64,000 nucleotides of DNA, taken from NCBI GenBank assembly GCA_039818945.1, contig JBCBSZ010000015.1, forward strand, positions 19,348 through 83,347. Reading direction: 5' to 3'. Below the pieces are notes generated by a model that was not told where the DNA came from, did no database searches, and saw only the letters and a list, made by a program, of their open reading frames with translations. The stretch comes from JBCBSZ01 sp039818945 (GTDB taxonomy: Bacteria > Actinomycetota > Acidimicrobiia > Acidimicrobiales > Poriferisodalaceae). This document shows positions 31,692 through 40,689 of the stretch, one piece after another (position 1 is the stretch's first letter; each line of letters starts with the position of its first letter). The position numbers and the translations under genes are program-made.

Positions 31692-33178
31692 GAGCTGGGC
31701 AGGCCCGCCCTCAGCTTGTCGAGCATCGTCCCGACGGTGAAGCTCGCCGACTCCTGGCGGGGCGGGAACTCGGCGAGCGTGGACGCCATCTGCATCACGT
31801 AGGCCTGCGCCGGTACGAGCACGTAGGCGTGCGAGATCAGCCAGTCGTAGTAGGTGTTCGACGTGATGTCGGCCCGCTCGTAGGGGTCGGTCCGGAGGTT
31901 GAAGATCTTGGGGACCCGCAGCTCGGTGAAGGGCTCGGCCCACACCTGCAGAGTCCCGGTCGCCCGCTGCTCGAGGAAGACGATCTTCCAGTTGTCGAAG
32001 CGCAGCGCCATGAGGTCGCCGTCGTCGGACACGTAGAAGAAGCTCTCCCGGGGGCTCTCGTCCACCTCACCGGTCAGGTACGGCAGCTGGTCGTGGCCGT
32101 CGAGGTGGACCCGGTAGGTCCCGCCGGCGAGCTCGTGGCCCTCGGTGAGCTTCGCGGCGACGTCGGGCTCGCCCGCCGCGGCGAGCAGCGTCGGGAACCA
32201 GTCGGCGTGGGACACGATCCCGTTGAGGACGGTGCCGGGCTCGATCCGCCCGGGCCACCGGGCGAGCGACGGCACGCGGAACGCGCCCTCCCAGCACGAG
32301 TTCTTCTCGTTCCGGAACGGGGTCATGCCACCGTCGGGCCAGGTGTTCATGTGGACGCCGTTGTCGGTCGAGTAGAGCACGATCGTGTCGTCGGCGATCC
32401 CGAGCTCGTCGAGGTAGTCGAGCATCAGACCGATGCGCTTGTCGTGCTCGACCATCGCGTCGTGGTACTCCGACTGCCACGGTCCGGCCTGGCCGCGGAT
32501 CTCGTCGGCGATGTGGGTCCGGAAGTGCATGCCGGTGGTGTTGAACCACACGAAGAACGGGGTGTCACCGTCGACGGCGTCGCGGATGAAGCGCTGCGCC
32601 GGCTCGATGATCTCGTCGTCGATGGTCTCCATTCGCTTCTTCGTGAGCGGCCCGGTGTCCTCGATACGGCCGTCCGCCCAGCTGTGGATGACGCCGCGCG
32701 GGCCGAAGTTCTCCCGGAAGTTCGGGAACCGCTCGGGGTCGGGGTAGTCCGGGTCCTCCGGCTCCTCCTCGGCGTTGAGGTGGTAGAGGTTGCCGAAGAA
32801 CTCGTCGAAGCCGTGCGAGGTCGGCAAGAACTCGTCGCGGTCGCCGAAGTGGTTCTTCCCGAACTGCCCGGTCGCGTAGCCCTGCTCCTTGAGCGCCGTC
32901 GCGATCGTCGGGTCCTCGGCCCGCAGCCCGAGGTCGGCGCCGGGCATGCCGACCTTGGTCAGCCCGGTCCGGTACGGGTTCTGCCCGGTGATGAAGGCCG
33001 CCCGGCCGGCCGTGCAGGACTGCTCGCCGTAGTAGTCGGTGAACCGGGCGCCCTCATCGGCGATCCGATCGATGTTCGGCGTCCGGTAGCCCATGAGGCC
33101 GTCGGAGTAGCAGCTCAGGTTGGTGATCCCGATGTCGTCGCCCCACAGCACCAGGATGTTGGGCCTGCCCTCTGGCAT
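31688..33178 (-). CDS. Arylsulfatase-type sulfatase
   Basis: 496 residues. NILVLWGDDIG gives the metal Asp pair (14-15); Cys55 in CTAGRAAFITG is the residue to be converted to formylglycine (CxAxR variant of CxPxR). LYSTDNGVHMNTWPDGG carries the second metal site. No signal peptide, so it is probably cytoplasmic, or exported by an unseen route. First gene of an operon with its FGE, a HAD phosphatase and a methyltransferase. GAGGAGG ribosome site before the ATG. Substrate unknown; hydrolysis of choline-, glycan- or sterol sulfates is possible. Confidence 0.95.
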   Translation of the reverse strand: MPEGRPNILVLWGDDIGITNLSCYSDGLMGYRTPNIDRIADEGARFTDYYGEQSCTAGRAAFITGQNPYRTGLTKVGMPGADLGLRAEDPTIATALKEQGYATGQFGKNHFGDRDEFLPTSHGFDEFFGNLYHLNAEEEPEDPDYPDPERFPNFRENFGPRGVIHSWADGRIEDTGPLTKKRMETIDDEIIEPAQRFIRDAVDGDTPFFVWFNTTGMHFRTHIADEIRGQAGPWQSEYHDAMVEHDKRIGLMLDYLDELGIADDTIVLYSTDNGVHMNTWPDGGMTPFRNEKNSCWEGAFRVPSLARWPGRIEPGTVLNGIVSHADWFPTLLAAAGEPDVAAKLTEGHELAGGTYRVHLDGHDQLPYLTGEVDESPRESFFYVSDDGDLMALRFDNWKIVFLEQRATGTLQVWAEPFTELRVPKIFNLRTDPYERADITSNTYYDWLISHAYVLVPAQAYVMQMASTLAEFPPRQESASFTVGTMLDKLRAGLPSS

Positions 33179-33273
33179 CTCGCCTCCTCGTCGCCGACCC
33201 GAGGTTGTCTAGTGCGCGCACCGGGGAGCCGCAACGCGTTCCGCGACGGCGTGGCCCGCCTCCGCGGCGGTGC

Positions 33274-35766
33274 TCAGATGTAGCCCTCGCGGGCCAGCCA
33301 TCGCGTCGAGAAGAACCCGAGGACGGGCGGCAGGTAGGACGTCACGAGCCGGAAGACGATCGCGACCGAGAAGGCGGTCTCGGCCGGGACGCCCACCCCG
33401 GTCAGCAGCGCGGTCATGGTCGCCTCGGCGACGCCCACCCCGCCCGGCACGGGCGCCAGCCCGGCGAGCAGGCCGGTCCCGACGCTCGCGAACACCAGCG
33501 CGGCGAACGGGAGATCGACGCCGAACGCCTCGAGCGTCGCGGCGAGGGCGAGCGCGCCGACCAGGCGATCGAGCAGCTCGCCGAGCGCGATCCGTCCCAG
33601 CCGCCCCGGCGACGTCACGACCTCGCGGACCGACGAGAGCGCGGCCCGAACGGGCGGGAGCACCCTGCTCCGCAGCTTCGGGGACGCGGCGAAGATCCCC
33701 ACGCCGGCCACCACGACCACGAGCGCCAGCGCGAGGAGCCCAGCCGAGTCGAACTCGAACAGCTCGTCGCTCTCGAGCTCCTGCCCGATCGCCCAGGCGC
33801 CCACGGCGAGCAGCGCCACCTCGACCAGGAACCCGACGAAGCTGATGATCGGGCCCTGGGCGAGCGCCACCGGCGTCGGCACGCCCAGCTTCTGGAGGAA
33901 CCTCACGTCCATGGCAACCCTCCCCGCCAGCGAGGGCAGGATCAGGCCGACGTAGCTCTTCGCCGACTGCAGCAGGGCGACCGGTGCGAACGGGAGCGGC
34001 TGCGTGACGATCGCACGGAGACCGATCAGGGCCGTGCAGTAGCCCAGCAGCTTGATGATGAACGCTGCGACCAGCCACCCGGTCGACGCGTCGCGGAGCT
34101 CGTCGACGATCGAGTCGAAGCCGACCGACGCGATCTGGGAGATGAGCGCGTTCGCGGCGAAGATCGCGAACACGACCATGACGACGTCGCCCAGCGATGC
34201 GCGACGGATCGGGGCGAGCTCGGGAGCGTCGACCTCGAGCGCCTCGACGAGACCGGCGCGGAGCACCTCGGGGCTCGCGCCGGCCTCCTTCATCCGCTTG
34301 CGCAGGCCGGGCTCGACGATCGCCTCCTGGACGAAGGGCAGGACGCCCTCGAGCCGCTCCCGCCCGCAGTGCGCGAGCGCAGCGGCGAGGGATCGCTCGA
34401 CGTCGGTGACGATGGCCGTGGTGCCGAGCAGCGCGACGACGTCGGCGGCGAGCTCGCGCTCGGTGGCGGCGAGCGAGGCGTGCTGGAAGTCGACGAAGCC
34501 GGCCTCGTCGCCGTCGAGGAGGATCGTCTCGGGACTGACGGATCCGTGCGAGAGGCGGGCGTCGTGGAGGCGGAGCAGCCCCCTCCACACGCCCTCGAGC
34601 GCCGCGTCCGACGGCGCCTCGGCGCCCGGATCGCCGAGGCGGTGGCCGGACGGCTCGACCACGACGAGCAGGGCATCGCCACCGGGTTCCTGGCCGGCCT
34701 CGACCAGCTCGGAGACGCGCAGGCCCTCACGGGCGGCGATGAGCGTCGCCAACGCCTCGTGCTCGACCTGCTCCAGCCGTCCGGCGGACGTCCGCGGCCC
34801 GCCACCCCGGTACCAGAGCGCCCGCCACACCCGCTCCAGCCGCTCCCGATCGGCGGCGTCCTGGCCGTAGACCTTGATCGTGAGCTGTCCGTTCGAGGAC
34901 CGGGCGCCGGCGAGCCCGAACGTGCCCGGCTGCTCGTCGTCGTAGGCGAGCTCGGTGACGTCCACCCCGAGTCGCGCCAGGGCGTCGCCGAGCCGGCCGA
35001 CCGGCGGCAGGCCCTCCGGCGAACCGAAGACCACCCGGATCAGGCCCACGCCGAGGAACGCCAGGGTCAGCGCGCCGAGCAGCGTCGTGACCGTGGTCAG
35101 TCCGAGCAGGAGTGGCGAGACCACCGACGCCGCCACCATCCACCGCCCGAGGCGACGCACGGACTGCGTCACGTGGGGTGCGAGCACGAGGGTGACCACG
35201 ACGACGAGGGTGGTCCGCACCGTCGGGAAGGCCAGGCGACCCGTCGGGTCGGACAGCTCGGGCAGCACGGCGGGCCACGTCCCGGTCACCGCCCGCGAGG
35301 TCGCGAGGCTCAGCGCGGAGACGAGGGCGAGCGACAGCACGATGTCGCGCACGACGCCTCGGCCCACGCCGCCGCGGAGCACGGCGACGAACAGCAGCCC
35401 GATCGCGGAGAGCCCCGCCAGCGTGTACGCCGCCCAGGCCAGGTTGCGGATCCAGCCGGGCAGGTCGGCGAAGAGCTCGAGGACGCGCACGTCGAGGGGT
35501 GGCTCCCGCCACGCGGCCCAGCCCAGCAGGGCGAACGCGGCGCCGGCCGCCAGCATCGTCACGAGATCGGCAGGACGGCGACGGCGCGGCGCCGATCGGT
35601 CGGTGGCGAAGAGGTACGTCGTGACCGGGGGAACCGCGGTGACCGGGCGGTGGCCGGCGAGTCGGGTGATCGGTGCCTCCAGGGCTCGGTGCCTGCCGGG
35701 AGGGCGCCACGCCGCGTCCCCCGCGGACGACCCTACGTCGTGTCGCGGGTCGCTGTCCGGGTCCAC
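33274..35766 (-). CDS. UPF0104/LPG synthase-like flippase with embedded kinase-like domain
   Basis: 830 residues. About six TMs in the first 260 residues, a cytoplasmic kinase-like domain (about 285-510), then about eight TMs of the lysylphosphatidylglycerol-synthase/UPF0104 flippase type (ending AGLAPVPGGVGVAEATMTALLTG, SYLPPVLGFFSTRW). The kinase loop reads LSHGSVSPETILL: the catalytic HxD Asp is Ser and the Asn is Thr/Glu-shifted, and DFG reads DFQ, so it looks like a pseudokinase. It resembles mycobacterial fused proteins of this type. Start is uncertain: a GTG at 35766 is used, but a TAGGGT -10-like word on the minus strand at 35730-35735 lies inside the proposed N-terminus. Confidence 0.82.
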   Translation of the reverse strand: MDPDSDPRHDVGSSAGDAAWRPPGRHRALEAPITRLAGHRPVTAVPPVTTYLFATDRSAPRRRRPADLVTMLAAGAAFALLGWAAWREPPLDVRVLELFADLPGWIRNLAWAAYTLAGLSAIGLLFVAVLRGGVGRGVVRDIVLSLALVSALSLATSRAVTGTWPAVLPELSDPTGRLAFPTVRTTLVVVVTLVLAPHVTQSVRRLGRWMVAASVVSPLLLGLTTVTTLLGALTLAFLGVGLIRVVFGSPEGLPPVGRLGDALARLGVDVTELAYDDEQPGTFGLAGARSSNGQLTIKVYGQDAADRERLERVWRALWYRGGGPRTSAGRLEQVEHEALATLIAAREGLRVSELVEAGQEPGGDALLVVVEPSGHRLGDPGAEAPSDAALEGVWRGLLRLHDARLSHGSVSPETILLDGDEAGFVDFQHASLAATERELAADVVALLGTTAIVTDVERSLAAALAHCGRERLEGVLPFVQEAIVEPGLRKRMKEAGASPEVLRAGLVEALEVDAPELAPIRRASLGDVVMVVFAIFAANALISQIASVGFDSIVDELRDASTGWLVAAFIIKLLGYCTALIGLRAIVTQPLPFAPVALLQSAKSYVGLILPSLAGRVAMDVRFLQKLGVPTPVALAQGPIISFVGFLVEVALLAVGAWAIGQELESDELFEFDSAGLLALALVVVVAGVGIFAASPKLRSRVLPPVRAALSSVREVVTSPGRLGRIALGELLDRLVGALALAATLEAFGVDLPFAALVFASVGTGLLAGLAPVPGGVGVAEATMTALLTGVGVPAETAFSVAIVFRLVTSYLPPVLGFFSTRWLAREGYI

Positions 35767-35903
35767 ACCCGGCGCGAGTTCATGCCGCGACCGCAGTCGT
35801 GAGGCGAAGGTCCCCGATGTGTGGCAGCGCGCGGCGACGAGGGATAGCGTGCCGCTCGATCGGACCCGCCGTGGTCCGCCACGCGCTCAGGGAGTAGGTC
35901 GAC

Positions 35904-36302
35904 ATGGTTCTCGCAGATTTCGGTACCGGTCAGGTGCTGTGGTCCATTCTCTGGTTCTTCCTCTTCTTCATGTGGATCTGGCTGGTCATCTCGATCTTCG
36001 GCGACATCATCCGGGCCAAGGAGATGTCGGGCTGGGCCAAGGCCGGCTGGACCGTCGCCATCATCCTCGTGCCGTTCCTCGGCGTCCTCGGCTACCTGAT
36101 CGTGAACGGGAACGCGATGACCGACCGGTCCGTGGCCCAGGCCGAAGCCCAGGAGTCGGCCTTCAAGTCCTACATCCAAGATGCCGCCGGCTCCGGCGCC
36201 AGCCCGGCCGAGCAGCTCGAGAAGCTCTCCGCCCTGCACGACTCCGGCAAGCTCGACGACGCCGAGTACCAGCAGCTCAAGAGCAAGGTCCTCTCCTCCT
36301 GA
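35904..36302 (+). CDS. SHOCT-domain membrane protein with PLDc_N-type helices
   Basis: 132 residues. Two TM helices (about 12-33 and 47-67: WTVAIILVPFLGVLGYLIV) form a PLD-nuclease-N-like module, followed by a helix and a C-terminal SHOCT motif (AEQLEKLSALHDSGKLDDAEYQQLKSKVL), a short domain thought to mediate oligomerisation. Role unknown; common in actinobacterial envelopes. A GGGAGTAGG ribosome site precedes the ATG. It is followed 31 nt later by the LPATG protein. Confidence 0.88.
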   Translation: MVLADFGTGQVLWSILWFFLFFMWIWLVISIFGDIIRAKEMSGWAKAGWTVAIILVPFLGVLGYLIVNGNAMTDRSVAQAEAQESAFKSYIQDAAGSGASPAEQLEKLSALHDSGKLDDAEYQQLKSKVLSS

Positions 36303-36333
36303 CACCCTCCACCCGACCCGAAGGACACCCCTC

Positions 36334-36999
36334 ATGATCCGACTCATGGCTCCGGCGGCGATCGTCGCCGTCCTGCTGGCGGTCTTCGCTCCCGCGGCCG
36401 CCGCGCAGGACAACGTCATCGACATCCCCATCGACACCGTGGTCCGCGAGCCGGAGGGTTCGATCACGCCCCTGGTCTCGATCGACGTGCCGCCCGAGGG
36501 CGTCGGATTGACCTGCACCGGCGAGGCCGTCACGTCCAACCAGGGGTCGGTCCACCCGAACAACGACCTGCTCGTCGAGACCGGTGGCGAGACCTTCGTC
36601 TTCGAGGACGTCGAGGACCAGCCGGGACTGACCATCCCGGCCAGCGGCTCGTTCGTGCTCGGTGAGACCTTCACGGTGAGCCTGCGCATGGGCCCCGACG
36701 AGGTGTTCAGCGGCGGGATCCGGATCCAGGTGGACTGCGCGCCGCCGGAGACGACGACCACCACCACCACGGCACCGGAGATCACGACGACCACGGCCGT
36801 CGAGGCCACGACGACCACCACGACGGCGCCGGAGATCACCACGACCACCAGTGCGCCGCAGGTCGAGGACGACGACGACGAGCTGCCGGCCACCGGCTTC
36901 GGCAGCACGGGCACGCTCGTGGCGACCGGCGTCGCGATGCTCGTCGGCGGTGCGGGCTTCCTCGCCTGGGAGCGCCGACGGGGCGCCCTCGAGGCCTGA
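36334..36999 (+). CDS. LPATG-anchored surface protein with Thr-rich stalk
   Basis: 221 residues. Signal peptide (APAAIVAVLLAVFAPAAAAQ), an extracellular domain of about 120 residues with two Cys (LTCTGEA and VDCAPP, likely a disulfide), then a Thr/Glu/Pro stalk of repeated TTTTTTAPEITTTT blocks, a DDDDELPATGFG sortase-type motif, a TM (LVATGVAMLVGGAGFLAW) and a basic ERRRG tail. This is the order of a sortase-anchored protein, so it should be linked to the cell wall or retained by the TM. No sortase gene is in the window. Confidence 0.82.
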   Translation: MIRLMAPAAIVAVLLAVFAPAAAAQDNVIDIPIDTVVREPEGSITPLVSIDVPPEGVGLTCTGEAVTSNQGSVHPNNDLLVETGGETFVFEDVEDQPGLTIPASGSFVLGETFTVSLRMGPDEVFSGGIRIQVDCAPPETTTTTTTAPEITTTTAVEATTTTTTAPEITTTTSAPQVEDDDDELPATGFGSTGTLVATGVAMLVGGAGFLAWERRRGALEA

Positions 37000-37010
37000 C
37001 CGATCGTCCG

Positions 37011-37041
37011 GGTCGGGCGCCGGCGGGTGCGGCGTCCGACC
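37011..37041. terminator. Hairpin between convergent LPATG and receptor genes
   Basis: GGTCGGGCGCC (37011-37021) pairs with GGCGTCCGACC (37031-37041), 11 bp with one mismatch (G-T possible), loop of 9. It fills the 46-bp gap between two convergent genes, so it could end transcription in both directions. No U-tract follows, so an intrinsic terminator of actinobacterial kind is only likely, not certain. Confidence 0.5.
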
Positions 37042-37045
37042 CCGA

Positions 37046-39184
37046 TCAGCTCGTCGCCGTCGTCCCCGCCGGGGAGCCGACGAGCTCGGCTGCCGAGATG
37101 GGCGCTCCGCCCAGGTCCACGAGGTCGCCGATCGGTTCGATCGACCAACCGTCGCCCAGGGCCTCGACGACCGACGGGTCGAGCAGCACCTGGCCCGGCG
37201 ACGCGACGGCGTCGAGGGCCAGCGCCCGGCGGGGCGGTTCGCCCCACAGGCCGAACGAGAGCTGGGTCGACCCGACCAGACCGGTCGCGAGGTCGCCCGT
37301 CGCGAGCCCGGCGCGGAACGAGACGTGGACCGACTCCTCGTCCGCGACCTCGGCCAGCAGGCGCTTCGCTCCGAGGACGAACGCCGCGGCTGCGGCGGCG
37401 CCGTCGTCGGACGAGTCGAGTCCGGCCGTGAAGAGGTGGTGGTCGGCGGACGACCGACCCCGCTCGACGCCGGTCTCGACCGCGAGCAGCTCGAGCCGGC
37501 GAGAGATCTGCGACGTGAGCTCGATGACCTCGGCCTCGCCGCCGAGCTCGTCCATGAGGCCCATCGTCGTGATCGACACGACGGTGGCGCGATCGACGAG
37601 CTCGTCCAACTCCTGCTCCCCGCTGCGGATCTGGCTCACGAGACGGGGCGGGAGCGCGGCGAGCAGCATCTCGGTCGTCGCGGCCTCCTCCGCCGCCAGC
37701 GCCTCCTCCTCTGACCGGAGGTCGTTGGTGAGGTCGTTGAGCCGTCGGGCGAGATCGCCGAGCTCGTCGCCACCCAGATCCGGCGCGGTCGTCTCGAGGT
37801 CGCCGGATGCGACGCTGTCGGCTGCTGCCAGCAGCGGCGTGACCGGCCGGGTCAGCCGGTGGGCGAGCCACAGCCCACAGAGCCACACGATCGGGACCAG
37901 GATGGCGGCCAGCAGCAGCACGGTGCCGAGGTAGGAGTCGATGGCGTCGTCGGTCTCGCCCGCACCGATGTCGGCGACGATCACCCAGTCGAGGCCCTCG
38001 ACACCGACCGGGCTGGCGAAGGTCGACGTCGAGCGGCCGAGGTAGTTCGTCGCCGAGCCGCTGAACACCTCGCCGTCGAGGGCCGTTCGGACGGCGTCGG
38101 TCTCGGCGGGTTGGAGCAACACGGTCGAGCCGAAGAGCTCGATCAGCTCTCCGACCCGCGGCGACGCATCGGTCCCCTCGAGCGCTCGGAGGTACTCGTC
38201 GGGGTCCTCGAGCCACAGGCGCGAGTCGGATCGGAGCAGACCGTCCGCACCGACGACGTAGGTCTCACCCGAGTCGCCGAGTCCGATCTCCTCCCAGCGC
38301 TGACCGGCCGTCGTCAGCTCGGTGAGCGCCGCGGCGTCGACCTGGAACGCGATCGAGCCGACCACCTCGGAGTCGGCGCGGACCGCCGCGGCGATGAACA
38401 GGACCGGTGCCCCACTCGCGGGGAGGTAGCGGGCGAAGTCGACGTAGACACCGTCGCCGGTGGGCACCGTCGGCAGCTGGCGATTGAGCGCGTCGGCCAG
38501 GCCCGAGTCGTCGTAGGGGCCGTCGAGGAGGTTCGTCCCGAAGTCGATGCTCTTGGCCACCGAGAACACGACGTTCCCGGCGCGGTCGACCAGGAGCAGG
38601 TCGCCCAGGTCGGTGAGCTCGGCGAGGTCGGTGAGCTCGCCGACGTAACGATCGTGGACCTCGGCGAAGGCGGAGTCGTCGCCGCTGGCCGGGCGCCCGA
38701 GCGTGTACCGGAGCTGCATCGCCCGGCCGGCGTCGGTGGTCGGGAGCAGATCGTCCACGTCGCCGACGTCGATCTCCGCCGCCTCGAGCGGCCCCAGCAC
38801 CTCGTCGCGATACCAGTCGGACAGCGCCTCGACGTCGGCGGCGTCGACCAGGTCGGACTCGGCGCCGAGGGCAGCCCGCGCCTCGCCCAGATCGGCCAGC
38901 GCGGCCACGACCCGGGCGTCCGCGGCCGAGGCCGCCACGCGGCCGCGCAACCGCTCGAGTCCGCTACGGATCTCCTTCGCCTGCTCGTTCTGCAGGGTCT
39001 CGAGCTGCTGGTCGACCTGGTCGTCCAGCACGGTGCGGGCCGCCCAGTAGTTGAAGCTGCCGAGCACGAGGACCGACCCGACCGCAGCGCCGACCAGCAC
39101 CAGCGCCAACCGGCGGCGCAGGCTGAGCGGTGCGGCCGGACGCGGCAGGCGCGTCGCACGCTCCTCGGTCGCGGACTCCGTCAC
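37046..39184 (-). CDS. Sensory receptor with degenerate adenylate/guanylate cyclase domain (third gene of channel operon)
   Basis: 712 residues. TM1 at about 26-48, a large extracellular sensor (about 49-415; dCache-like strands such as GDLLLVDRAGNVVFS and GLGDSGETYVVGADG), TM2 at about 417-440, HAMP (about 441-495), the cyclase linker LLAALPPRLVSQI, and a class III cyclase-like domain (about 520-690). The first metal Asp is lost (VVSITTMGLMDEL in place of LFADIxGFT), the second region reads SSADHHLFTAGL, and LWGEPPRRALALD lacks the catalytic Asn/Arg. Catalysis is therefore unlikely; it may sense without producing cyclic nucleotide. ATG overlaps the channel gene stop by 4 nt. Confidence 0.85.
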   Translation of the reverse strand: MTESATEERATRLPRPAAPLSLRRRLALVLVGAAVGSVLVLGSFNYWAARTVLDDQVDQQLETLQNEQAKEIRSGLERLRGRVAASAADARVVAALADLGEARAALGAESDLVDAADVEALSDWYRDEVLGPLEAAEIDVGDVDDLLPTTDAGRAMQLRYTLGRPASGDDSAFAEVHDRYVGELTDLAELTDLGDLLLVDRAGNVVFSVAKSIDFGTNLLDGPYDDSGLADALNRQLPTVPTGDGVYVDFARYLPASGAPVLFIAAAVRADSEVVGSIAFQVDAAALTELTTAGQRWEEIGLGDSGETYVVGADGLLRSDSRLWLEDPDEYLRALEGTDASPRVGELIELFGSTVLLQPAETDAVRTALDGEVFSGSATNYLGRSTSTFASPVGVEGLDWVIVADIGAGETDDAIDSYLGTVLLLAAILVPIVWLCGLWLAHRLTRPVTPLLAAADSVASGDLETTAPDLGGDELGDLARRLNDLTNDLRSEEEALAAEEAATTEMLLAALPPRLVSQIRSGEQELDELVDRATVVSITTMGLMDELGGEAEVIELTSQISRRLELLAVETGVERGRSSADHHLFTAGLDSSDDGAAAAAAFVLGAKRLLAEVADEESVHVSFRAGLATGDLATGLVGSTQLSFGLWGEPPRRALALDAVASPGQVLLDPSVVEALGDGWSIEPIGDLVDLGGAPISAAELVGSPAGTTATS

Positions 39185-40689
39185 TCCTCGACCCCCTCGA
39201 CGAGCTGCTCGGAGCTCCCCTGCGTCGCCCGGAGGCGGAGCTGGACGAGCCGATCGATCCGGCGCGTCCGCGTCGACGACAGGCGGTTCAGCGCATCGGC
39301 CAGCTCGGGATGCCGGCTCGCCGCGGCCGTCGCCGTCTCCGCGTCGACGACGATCACCTCACAGTCCTCGAGCGCGACGATGCGCGGGGGCTGGGTCCAC
39401 TGCGGCGACGGCACGACGAGCCCGAAGAGCTCGCCGGCCGCGAGATCGTTCACATCGACGGTGCCGCCGACGGGATCGTCGATCGTCAGGCGGGCTGCGC
39501 CCTGCTGGAGGAGGTACAGGTCGCGAGGGCCGAGACCGGCGGTCCAGATGACCTCCCCCGCGGCGTAGCGGGCCGCCCGCGAGCCGACGGCCAGGCGATC
39601 GACCTCGTCCTCGCCCAGCCGATCGAGCAGCGGCGAGCACCGCAACCGTCGGCGCAGCTCGGCTCGATCGACGCGACCGCCCTGGCCCGCGGCCACGCCG
39701 TCGTAGACGTAGAGGTCGTACGCGGGGCTCGGGAGCGGGACCTCGTGGCGCTCGGACATGTACCAGACGAGGGAGCCGAAGTCGCTGGAGACACGAGGAG
39801 CGATGGCGAAGTCGTCGATCCAGAGGTGTGCCTCGTAGCTCATCAGTGGATCGTCGATCCCGACCACGACGATGTTCGGTGCGGGATCGGCGAGCACACC
39901 CCGCGTGGACCGCGCCGCGTCGAGCAGCATCTCCTTGGCGAGCGTCGGCGGGTTGACGTAGGCGACCTGGACCGGCACGACGACGCGATGCAGGGAGGTC
40001 GGCTGGTCGAAGTTGGTGATCGAGGCGCCGGCCAGGGTGGCGTTGGGCACGATCCGGAGATCGCCGTTGCGGTCCTGGATCCGCGAGCTCCGCCAGTTGA
40101 TGTCGACGACCCGGCCCTCGATGTCGTCGGCCTTGATCCAGTCGCCGGGCCGGAACGGCTGGTCGGTCAGGAGGAGGACGCCCGACGCCAACCCGCTCAG
40201 CGTGTCCTGGAGCGCGAAGGACACGACCAGCGAGCCCACGCCGAAGGCCGCGGCGGCGGACGAGAGGTCGACGTCCCAGACCGTGCCGACGATGACGATG
40301 GCGGCGGTGAGCGCGATGGCGAGGCGGGGCAGGAGCAGGACCAGCTGCGGCAGGCCGGTCTCCCCCGCCGGTCTCGGCCGCGCCCGGTAGCGCTGGACGA
40401 GCACGCGCCACAGCGACAGCGCCGCCGCCGCGATCGACACGACGATCCCGGTGAGCACGATCCGGATGAAGAGGTTCTCCCGATCGGCGTCGAAGAGCGC
40501 GACCAGCAGCAGCCACGCCGCGGCCAGCGGCAGGGCCCAGGTCCGGATGGTCGAGAGCGCCGGCCGCAGCGACGACTGGCGCTGGCGGAGCTGCTCGTCG
40601 AGCTCTCCGGCGCCGATGACGAAGAGCGGGAACAGCACGACGAGCACGAAGGCCACGAGGACCGTGTCGTCGCTGACGAGATCGCTCAC
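39181..40689 (-). CDS. MscS-type channel with C-terminal cyclic-nucleotide-binding domain
   Basis: 502 residues. Four N-terminal TMs (LVAFVLVVLFPLFVIGAG ... RLAIALTAAIVIVGTVW), then the MscS pore helix and beta domain (AAAFGVGSLVVSFALQDTLSGLASGVLLL, FRPGDWIKADDIEGRVVDIN). Residues about 345-470 form a cNMP-binding barrel: LDRLGEDEVDRLAVGS, LYLLQQGAARLTID, and a cassette GELFGLVVPSPQWTQPPRIVAL that keeps the Glu and Arg positions. This is the bCNG-type architecture, in which ligand binding modulates channel gating. It sits between two cyclase-like receptors with 4-nt overlaps on both sides, which implies joint expression and probably joint function. Confidence 0.92.
   Translation of the reverse strand: MSDLVSDDTVLVAFVLVVLFPLFVIGAGELDEQLRQRQSSLRPALSTIRTWALPLAAAWLLLVALFDADRENLFIRIVLTGIVVSIAAAALSLWRVLVQRYRARPRPAGETGLPQLVLLLPRLAIALTAAIVIVGTVWDVDLSSAAAAFGVGSLVVSFALQDTLSGLASGVLLLTDQPFRPGDWIKADDIEGRVVDINWRSSRIQDRNGDLRIVPNATLAGASITNFDQPTSLHRVVVPVQVAYVNPPTLAKEMLLDAARSTRGVLADPAPNIVVVGIDDPLMSYEAHLWIDDFAIAPRVSSDFGSLVWYMSERHEVPLPSPAYDLYVYDGVAAGQGGRVDRAELRRRLRCSPLLDRLGEDEVDRLAVGSRAARYAAGEVIWTAGLGPRDLYLLQQGAARLTIDDPVGGTVDVNDLAAGELFGLVVPSPQWTQPPRIVALEDCEVIVVDAETATAAASRHPELADALNRLSSTRTRRIDRLVQLRLRATQGSSEQLVEGVEE

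Noticed and set aside
33205..35802. Long plus-strand frame opposite the flippase gene
   Set aside because: Low-complexity Arg/Gln/Glu-rich translation without hydrophobic segments, mirrored from TM codons of the true gene.
36751..36860. Tandem repeat array or CRISPR-like locus in the ACC/ACG-rich stretch
   Set aside because: It is the coding sequence of the Thr-rich stalk of the LPATG protein; repeat units are short, imperfect and in frame, with no spacers.
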